In this document: in pieces, positions 1 through 4,827 of the stretch
How positions within the stretch are numbered: position 1 is the stretch's first letter
Layout of the letters: each line of letters opens with the position of its first letter
Source of the DNA: Lachnospiraceae bacterium
Lineage (GTDB): Bacteria; Bacillota; Clostridia; Lachnospirales; Lachnospiraceae
Assembly (NCBI GenBank): GCA_900772685.1
Contig: CAAGRP010000465.1
Coordinates: 1 to 7,749 of the forward strand
Direction: 5' to 3'
DNA length: 7,749 bases
Notes under the pieces: model-generated
The model's database searches: none
What the model was told of the DNA's origin: nothing
Seen by the model: the letters and a program-made list of their open reading frames with translations, nothing else
Program-made: the position numbers and the translations under genes

Positions 1-85
1 GAGCATCCTCACGGACAAGCGTAAGGCCATTGAGAGAAATCTTCACTTTGTCGCCTTTCTTGAGAGTATTGTCAGCTGCGCCAGC
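1..85 (-). other. Discordant contig end, possible fragment of an unrelated minus-strand gene
   Basis: This stretch does not continue the gene that ends at 243: that frame has stops at 22-24, 28-30 and 61-63. On the minus strand, from about 85 down to 1, one frame is open and reads like a natural beta-rich protein segment (AADNTLKKGDKVKISLNG, then LTLVRED). A TGA lies just upstream of it, at about 86-88 on the minus strand, where the match to a plausible protein ends. A second reading is plus frame 2, open from 2 to 88 (starts SILTDKRKAIERN), which would need one frameshift to join the downstream gene. I favour a chimeric or rearranged junction between about 72 and 95. I do not recognise the protein. 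Confidence 0.35.
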
Positions 86-243
86 TCATAGACGGTGCAG
101 AGCCTAAGGTTAAGCTTGCTCCGAGCGGAAAGAGCCTTTCAACTGCGGTTGAGGAGTTTTATGAGGGCGTAGTAAATATTATTTCCGATGAAGATACAGA
201 AGAAAAGGCAGAAACAGAAGAAACCGAAACGGAACAGGCCTGA
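64..243 (+). CDS. 3' fragment of an unidentified protein with acidic C-terminal tail
   Basis: The frame is open from the stop at 61-63 to TGA at 241-243 and contains no ATG, GTG or TTG. It therefore cannot be a complete small gene with a normal start and is best read as the C-terminus of a longer protein whose 5' part is missing. The convincing part starts near 88 (LIDGAEPKVKLAPSGKSL, then a helical stretch STAVEEFYEGVVNI). It ends in a low-complexity Glu/Thr tail of about 18 residues (DEDTEEKAETEETETEQA). The stop overlaps the rimO start by one base (TGATG), which indicates translational coupling in one operon. In related Clostridia ftsK can precede rimO, but this tail does not resemble the FtsK gamma domain. 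I cannot name the family. Confidence 0.55.
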   Translation, partial: EYCQLRQLIDGAEPKVKLAPSGKSLSTAVEEFYEGVVNIISDEDTEEKAETEETETEQA

Positions 244-1580
244 TGAGAAAGATTTTATTTATTTCACTCGGCTGCGATAAGAACCTTGTCGATACAGAAT
301 ATATGATAGGCAGTCTTGCAGGCTCGGGATATGAAATAACAGATGATGATGCGAAAGCGGATGTTATAGTTATCAATACCTGCTCGTTTATACACGACGC
401 ACAGGATGAAAGCGTAAGCAACATCCTTAGTATGGCTAGGCACAAGGAGGACGGCAATCTTAAGGCACTTATCATCGCAGGATGTCTTGCGCAGCAGTAC
501 GGAGATGATATCCTTGATGAACTTCCTGAGGTCGATGCCGTTATCGGCACAAACAGCTATGATATGCTTCCGCAGATAATAGAAAGAGTTCTCGAGGGCG
601 AGAGGGTCGTTGTCAAAAATGAACTTACCGGACTTCCGAAGAACAACGGAAAAAGGATAATGACAACCGGAGGTCATTTTGAGTATCTCAAGATCGCAGA
701 GGGCTGTGACAAGCATTGCACATATTGTGTTATCCCGAGTCTTCGCGGAAGATACAGAAGTGTGCCTATGGATCAGCTTTTGGACGAGGCTCGTACACTT
801 GTCGAAAACGGTGTTGCAGAGCTCAACATAGTCGCACAGGAGACGACTCTTTACGGAGTGGATATCTACGGCAAAAAGAGTCTGCACATTTTGCTCGAGA
901 AGCTTTGTGAGATAGAGGAGCTCCATTGGATAAGGCTGCTCTATACCTATCCGGAGGAGATATATCCGGAGCTTATCGACACGATAAAAAACAACAAAAA
1001 GATATGCAATTACCTTGATATGCCTATACAGCATTGCAGCGATGACATCTTAAAGAGAATGGGCAGAAAAACCGACAAGTCGGATATTATCGATATAATA
1101 TCAACGCTCAGAAAAGAGATACCGGACATCGTGCTTCGAACAACTCTTATAACAGGCTTCCCGGGAGAGACAGAGGAACAGCATGAGGAGCTGAAGCGGT
1201 TTGTTTCGGAAATGAGATTTGACAGGCTCGGAGTATTTACTTATTCGAGACAGGACGGCACACCGGCTGCTTCGATGCCTGATCAGATAGAAGAGGACAT
1301 CAAGGAACAACGAAAAGAAGAGATAATGCTTATTCAGCAGGAAATATCTGCGGACAGGAATTCAGAACAGATAGGAAAAAGCAGAGAGGTTTTTGTTGAA
1401 GGCTATATTCCGGAGGAAGATATTTATGTCGGACGCAGCTATGCCGATGCACCGAATATAGACGGTTATGTATTTTTCAATGCATACAGGACTCTTGATT
1501 CGGGAGTTTTTGTAAACTGCAATATAACTGAGTCTTCGGAGTATGATCTGATAGGAGAAATGTATGAATTTGCCGAATAA
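243..1580 (+). CDS. rimO: Ribosomal protein S12 methylthiotransferase RimO
   Basis: Radical-SAM enzyme that adds a methylthio group to the beta carbon of a conserved aspartate of ribosomal protein S12 (Asp88/89 in E. coli). It acts in the cytosol and uses two 4Fe-4S clusters and S-adenosylmethionine. The 445 residues match the usual family length. The N-terminal MTTase domain (about 1-125) has the three cluster cysteines C11 (SLGCDKNLVDTE, a RimO hallmark that separates it from MiaB), C47 (INTCSF) and C81 (AGCLAQQ). The radical-SAM core carries C155, C159 and C162 (EGCDKHCTYC), followed by IPSLRGRYRS. A C-terminal TRAM-like segment (about 377-440) would bind the S12 substrate. The start is ATG 243, overlapping the upstream stop. 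There is only a weak AGG upstream, so translation probably depends on coupling. The 3' end overlaps pgsA by 17 nt. Confidence 0.97.
   Translation: MRKILFISLGCDKNLVDTEYMIGSLAGSGYEITDDDAKADVIVINTCSFIHDAQDESVSNILSMARHKEDGNLKALIIAGCLAQQYGDDILDELPEVDAVIGTNSYDMLPQIIERVLEGERVVVKNELTGLPKNNGKRIMTTGGHFEYLKIAEGCDKHCTYCVIPSLRGRYRSVPMDQLLDEARTLVENGVAELNIVAQETTLYGVDIYGKKSLHILLEKLCEIEELHWIRLLYTYPEEIYPELIDTIKNNKKICNYLDMPIQHCSDDILKRMGRKTDKSDIIDIISTLRKEIPDIVLRTTLITGFPGETEEQHEELKRFVSEMRFDRLGVFTYSRQDGTPAASMPDQIEEDIKEQRKEEIMLIQQEISADRNSEQIGKSREVFVEGYIPEEDIYVGRSYADAPNIDGYVFFNAYRTLDSGVFVNCNITESSEYDLIGEMYEFAE
1553..1557 (+). promoter_or_regulatory. Shine-Dalgarno of pgsA inside rimO
   Basis: AGGAG lies 6 nt before ATG 1564, within the last codons of rimO. 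It decides the pgsA start. The nearby ATG at 1560 is in the rimO frame and reaches the rimO stop within a few codons. The arrangement implies that ribosomes finishing rimO pass over the pgsA initiation site. Confidence 0.8.
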
Positions 1581-2100
1581 ACTGACGATATTAAGAATGA
1601 TACTGGTACCGGTATTTGTTATATTTATGCTGCTGCCGATACCTTTCGGACGTATTCTGGCGCTTATTGTATTTATCGCCGCAAGCCTTACGGATACGGC
1701 AGACGGATATATAGCAAGGAAATACGATCTGGTAACCGATTTCGGAAAGTTTATGGATCCTCTTGCGGATAAGCTGCTTGTATGTGCGGCTATGATCTGC
1801 CTTATCGAGACCAATCAGCTTCCGGCATGGATAGTTATAGTTATCATTTCAAGGGAATTCATTATTTCCGGATTTCGTCTTGTTGCCGCAGATAACGGGA
1901 TAGTGATCGCGGCAAGTATGTGGGGAAAAGTAAAGACAGTCTGTCAGATGCTTATGATAGTCTGTCTAGTATGGGATCTTCATTTCTTCTGGTTCTGGGT
2001 CCTTGAACAGATACTCATATATCTCGCTCTTATACTTACAGTTATATCGCTTGTCGATTATCTGTATAAGAACAGAAGCGTTCTTGGGAGCGACAAATAA
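1564..2100 (+). CDS. pgsA: CDP-diacylglycerol--glycerol-3-phosphate 3-phosphatidyltransferase (PGP synthase)
   Basis: Integral membrane enzyme making phosphatidylglycerophosphate and CMP from CDP-diacylglycerol and sn-glycerol 3-phosphate, the committed step to phosphatidylglycerol and cardiolipin. The full CDP-alcohol phosphatidyltransferase signature D-x2-DG-x2-AR-x8-G-x3-D-x3-D is present: D44, D47, G48, A51, R52, G61, D65 and D69. The first three aspartates bind the metal and D69 is the presumed catalytic base. The N-terminus MNLPNKLTILRM is typical of PgsA. About six hydrophobic segments are visible (roughly 8-28, 29-46, 71-82, 88-107, 122-138 and 142-166), and REFIISGFR (97-105) matches the conserved region after the third or fourth helix. 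At 178 aa the length is normal. It overlaps rimO by 17 nt and is followed after 18 nt by the lipoprotein gene. Substrate preference (glycerol phosphate over another alcohol) is inferred from overall similarity. Confidence 0.95.
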   Translation: MNLPNKLTILRMILVPVFVIFMLLPIPFGRILALIVFIAASLTDTADGYIARKYDLVTDFGKFMDPLADKLLVCAAMICLIETNQLPAWIVIVIISREFIISGFRLVAADNGIVIAASMWGKVKTVCQMLMIVCLVWDLHFFWFWVLEQILIYLALILTVISLVDYLYKNRSVLGSDK

Positions 2101-2118
2101 TTCTAAAGAGGTATTTAT

Positions 2119-2958
2119 ATGAAAAAATTAAAAATTTTCTGCTGTGCGGCAATATCTGCGGCATTAGCAATGTCATTTTCGGCTTGCAGTGTCATAGATA
2201 ATATCACAGGCGATGTAAGTACATCTTCAACCGGCGGTGAAACGGATATGTCATCTGTAGAGGTGAAGCAGATAGATAAAAATCTTGCCCAGCCTCAGTT
2301 TAACAATGCTCTTACGGGAAGTGTTATCGTTTCCCAGGGAACGGGATATTCCATTGACGGAACGGCTGTTTCGCCTGACGGAGGAGAAGTCTCATATCAA
2401 TGGTATTCAAATAATATCAATTCTAACAGCGGCGGAAGTATTATCGAGGGCGCTACAGGGGCTACATATATTCCCGATTCGACAGAGACAGGCACAAAGT
2501 TCTATTTTGTTGTGGCTTCCAATAACCACGGTAACAGCTACAACATGGTAACGAGCAATGTGTGTCAGGTTGATGTGCTCCAGAGCGGCGAATGGTCTAC
2601 GGACGAATTCGGAGGAACGAGATACCTTGCTGCTGACGGTTCGTATCCCGCAAATGTTATAATGGTCATCGGAGACTACGAATACAGGTTTGATGAAAAC
2701 GGTTACAGATATCACGGATGGTTTGATGCCGGAGATTATAATTTTTACTATTATGATGAAGAAGGCAGACTTATAAAGAACGGTGAAACACCGGAGGGCT
2801 ACCATACCGACGGAAACGGACATATAGTCGAGCAGATAAATCCGTTTGACGGTTCTTCTACGGCTCCTGCTCCTGAAGCAGTTGAGGAGATACCTGTAGA
2901 ACAGCCGGCAGAGCAGCCTCAGGCAGAGGAAGCAACAACGGAAGAAGCAGCACAGTAG
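2119..2958 (+). CDS. Secreted lipoprotein with Ig-like and cell-wall-binding-like regions, function unknown
   Basis: 279 aa, with a lipoprotein signal peptide: a basic start (MKKLK), a hydrophobic stretch to residue 20, and a lipobox-like FSAC with C23 as the lipidated residue. Phe at -3 is slightly off consensus. After a Ser/Thr linker, residues about 65-153 look like an Ig-like fold seen in surface proteins (VSYQWYSNN, GATGATYIPD, FYFVVASNNHG). Residues about 158-238 are Gly- and aromatic-rich and resemble cell-wall/choline-binding repeats (YEYRFDENGYRYHGWFDAG, YYYDEEGRLIKNG), but too degenerate to count repeats reliably. The tail (246-279) is Pro/Glu/Ala/Gln-rich and is probably a disordered spacer. 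No catalytic motif is visible. The start ATG has AAAGAGG (2105-2111) 7 nt upstream. The gene is 18 nt after pgsA and 12 nt before plsX, so it is almost certainly co-transcribed. A role in envelope organisation is inference only. Confidence 0.85.
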   Translation: MKKLKIFCCAAISAALAMSFSACSVIDNITGDVSTSSTGGETDMSSVEVKQIDKNLAQPQFNNALTGSVIVSQGTGYSIDGTAVSPDGGEVSYQWYSNNINSNSGGSIIEGATGATYIPDSTETGTKFYFVVASNNHGNSYNMVTSNVCQVDVLQSGEWSTDEFGGTRYLAADGSYPANVIMVIGDYEYRFDENGYRYHGWFDAGDYNFYYYDEEGRLIKNGETPEGYHTDGNGHIVEQINPFDGSSTAPAPEAVEEIPVEQPAEQPQAEEATTEEAAQ

Positions 2959-2970
2959 AGAGGATCATAA

Positions 2971-4011
2971 ATGAGCAGATATATTAGGGTTGCAGTTGAT
3001 GCGATGGGTGGAGACCTGGCTCCTGCCGCACCTGTACAGGGAGCGGTCGAGGCAGTTAAGTCTATAGATAACCTTAAGGTGCTTCTTGTAGGTAAGGAAG
3101 AGATCATCAATGCCGAGCTTACAAAGTATCAGTATCCTAAGGACAGGATAGAGATCGCAGATGCACAGGAGGTGATCCTGACAGGAGAGCCGCCGGTAAG
3201 ATCCATACAGGAAAAGAAGAATTCTTCTCTTGTCGTTGCAATGAAGAAGGTAAGGGAAGGCGAAGCTGACGCTCTTGTTACGGCAGGCAATACGGGCTCT
3301 GTACTTGTCGGCGGACAGACAATAGTGCGCAGGGAAAACGGTGTTTCAAGAGCACCTATCGCCACGGTCGTTCCGACAGAAAAGGGATGTACCCTCATCG
3401 TTGACAGCGGGGCGAACGTAGATGCAAAACCGGAGAACCTTGTACAGTTTGCCATTATGGGACAGGCTTATTCGGAGAAGGCAATCGGTGTAAAGAATCC
3501 TAAGGTTGCACTTTTAAATGTCGGTGCCGAGGAGGAGAAAGGAAACGCTCTTACAAAAGAGGTTTATCAGCTCCTCAAAGAGAGGGACGATATCAATTTT
3601 ATCGGGAATATCGAGGGAAATGAGGTTTCAAAAGGCAAGGCTGATGTAATAGTATGCGATGCCTTTGCCGGAAATGTCGTTCTCAAGATGTATGAGGGAG
3701 TGTCCTCGACTTTCCTTAAGCTCATTAAAGAAACCTTTATGGCAAACACAAAGACCAAAATAGGAGCTCTTTTACTTAAGAAGTCACTCAAGGAAACTCT
3801 TAAGAAGTTTGATGTTGACAGATATGGCGGAGCACCGCTCCTTGGACTTAAGGCGCTTGTTGTAAAAGCTCACGGCAATTCAAAGCCGGCAGCGTTTGCG
3901 ACCGCGATAAAACAATGCATTACATTTAATGAAAATGATCTGAACCTTATAATCAGAGAACGGATAAATAAAATGCGCAAAGATGATGACAAACAGGAAA
4001 AGAAGGACTGA
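2971..4011 (+). CDS. plsX: Phosphate acyltransferase PlsX
   Basis: Peripheral membrane enzyme that converts acyl-ACP and inorganic phosphate to acyl-phosphate, the acyl donor for PlsY in phosphatidic acid synthesis. The 346 residues fit the family. Conserved blocks in order: VAVDAMGGD (7-15), EPPVRSIQEKKNSS (73-86), TAGNTGS (104-110), the glycine-rich DSGANVDAKPENL (145-157), LLNVGAEEEKGN (181-192), GNIEGNE (212-218), ADVIVCDAFAGNVVLK (224-239) and GGAPLLGL. A lysine- and aspartate-rich tail ends the protein. ATG 2971 is preceded by AGAGAGG (2957-2963) at 7 nt. The start follows the lipoprotein stop by 12 nt. In many Firmicutes plsX is followed directly by acpP, but that gene is absent here. 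The stop codon lies inside a small hairpin (3989-4022). Transcriptional control (for example by FapR) is not visible in this stretch. Confidence 0.97.
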   Translation: MSRYIRVAVDAMGGDLAPAAPVQGAVEAVKSIDNLKVLLVGKEEIINAELTKYQYPKDRIEIADAQEVILTGEPPVRSIQEKKNSSLVVAMKKVREGEADALVTAGNTGSVLVGGQTIVRRENGVSRAPIATVVPTEKGCTLIVDSGANVDAKPENLVQFAIMGQAYSEKAIGVKNPKVALLNVGAEEEKGNALTKEVYQLLKERDDINFIGNIEGNEVSKGKADVIVCDAFAGNVVLKMYEGVSSTFLKLIKETFMANTKTKIGALLLKKSLKETLKKFDVDRYGGAPLLGLKALVVKAHGNSKPAAFATAIKQCITFNENDLNLIIRERINKMRKDDDKQEKKD

Positions 4012-4022
4012 GCCCTGTTTGT
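3989..4022 (+). repeat. Hairpin spanning the plsX stop codon
   Basis: The inverted repeat ACAAACAGG (3989-3997) pairs perfectly with CCTGTTTGT (4014-4022), giving 9 bp and a 16-nt loop that contains the plsX TGA. No T-run follows it, so it is not a classical intrinsic terminator. It sits 2 nt before a second, longer hairpin, so the two could stack in the mRNA. The pairing is visible directly; a function is not established. Confidence 0.6.
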
Positions 4023-4024
4023 TT

Positions 4025-4077
4025 AAGAAAAATATTCGAAATCTGCCCATATTCCGGCCGTTTTCGAATTTTTTCTT
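4025..4077 (+). terminator. Long AT-rich hairpin between plsX and rnc (terminator or RNase III site)
   Basis: The left arm 4025-4041 (AAGAAAAATATTCGAAA) pairs with 4062-4077 (TTTCGAATTTTTTCTT), giving 16 bp with one bulged T at 4033. The 20-nt loop can fold further with GCC (4045-4047) against GGC (4056-4058) and C4043-G4060. The right arm carries a run of six T, and the left arm an A-run, as in bidirectional terminators. The stem is AT-rich and the T-run is part of the stem, so termination would be weak to moderate. The alternative is a processing site for the product of the next gene, RNase III. The rest of the 120-nt gap (4078-4131) holds no gene or convincing promoter. Confidence 0.55.
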
Positions 4078-4131
4078 GTAAATGAGATATGAAAAGTACT
4101 TGAGCGACAGAAGGATTAATGATAGACATTT

Positions 4132-4824
4132 ATGAAAAAATCAGATCTTGAAGAGTTACAAAATACAATAGGATACAGCTTTAAGGACAGCAGCATTTTA
4201 AAAAATGCTGTTATACACAGTTCATTTGTCAATGAGCATAAGCTTAAAAGAAACGACTGCAATGAACGTCTGGAGTTCTTAGGTGATGCCGTTCTTGAGC
4301 TTGTTTCAAGTGAATTCCTTTATAAGGAATACAAGGACATGCCGGAGGGAGAGCTTACGAAGCTGCGTGCAAGCCTTGTCTGTGAACCGGCTCTTGCGTT
4401 TGATGCAAGGGGATTCGGACTTCAGGAGCATCTGCTCATGGGAAAAGGAGAGGAGCAGACAGGCGGAAGAGAGAGAGATTCCATAGTTTCGGATGCATGC
4501 GAGGCACTTATAGGAGCCATATTCTTAGACGGCGGATTTGAAGCAGCCAAAGCCTTTATACTTAAGTTTGTCTTAAACGATGCCGAGAATAAAAAGCTGT
4601 TTTATGACAGCAAGAGCGTTCTTCAGGAGATGACACAGAAGATATATGAAAAGGCTCCCGAATACTGTATCGTGGACGAGAACGGACCGGCTCATGCGAA
4701 GGTATTCAAGGCAAGGGTATCTATCAACGGGGATATCTTAGGAGAGGGAACCGGCAGAACCAAGAAGCATGCAGAGCAGCAGGCTTCGTATCAGGCGATC
4801 ATCAAGTTGAAAAACGGCAGGTAG
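4132..4824 (+). CDS. rnc: Ribonuclease III
   Basis: Endonuclease cleaving double-stranded RNA in rRNA precursors and mRNA hairpins; cytosolic, homodimeric and Mg-dependent. At 230 aa it has the full bacterial layout. The catalytic domain (about 5-150) carries the signature ERLEFLGDAVL with E45, E48 and D52, and the second metal-binding pair D121 and E124 in SDACEALIGAIFLDGG; these match E. coli E38, E41, D45, D114 and E117. A dsRNA-binding domain (about 158-228) carries GPAHAKVF and the basic GRTKKHAEQQAS motif. The start is ATG 4132, because an in-frame TAG lies at 4123-4125 and no other start codon fits between them. The nearest Shine-Dalgarno-like AAGGA (4111-4115) is 16 nt away, unusually far, so initiation may be weak or structurally controlled. 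smc follows after 3 nt. Confidence 0.97.
   Translation: MKKSDLEELQNTIGYSFKDSSILKNAVIHSSFVNEHKLKRNDCNERLEFLGDAVLELVSSEFLYKEYKDMPEGELTKLRASLVCEPALAFDARGFGLQEHLLMGKGEEQTGGRERDSIVSDACEALIGAIFLDGGFEAAKAFILKFVLNDAENKKLFYDSKSVLQEMTQKIYEKAPEYCIVDENGPAHAKVFKARVSINGDILGEGTGRTKKHAEQQASYQAIIKLKNGR
4191..4210 (+). repeat. Perfect hairpin inside the rnc coding sequence
   Basis: CAGCATTTT (4191-4199) pairs with AAAATGCTG (4202-4210) with two A between them. The flanks G4190-T4211 (wobble) and A4189-T4212 extend the stem. In practice the apical pairs would open to form a loop of four to six bases. It lies about 20 codons after the start. The pairing is seen directly; it may be coincidental or may act in rnc mRNA folding. 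Confidence 0.45.
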
Positions 4825-4827
4825 AAA

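Noticed and set aside
264..1034. 256-codon open frame on the minus strand opposite rimO
   Set aside because: It lies wholly antisense to a clear rimO, its product resembles no protein I know, and it arises from codon bias in the real gene.
1362..1814. 150-codon minus-strand open frame across the rimO-pgsA junction
   Set aside because: Antisense to two well-supported genes and without a recognisable product.
4076..4128. Possible sigma-A promoter for rnc (TTGAGC at 4100-4105 with TAGACA at 4123-4128, or TTCGAA at 4063-4068 with GATATG at 4086-4091)
   Set aside because: The first pair would start transcription inside rnc, and the second has a poor -35 and overlaps the hairpin. Neither is convincing.
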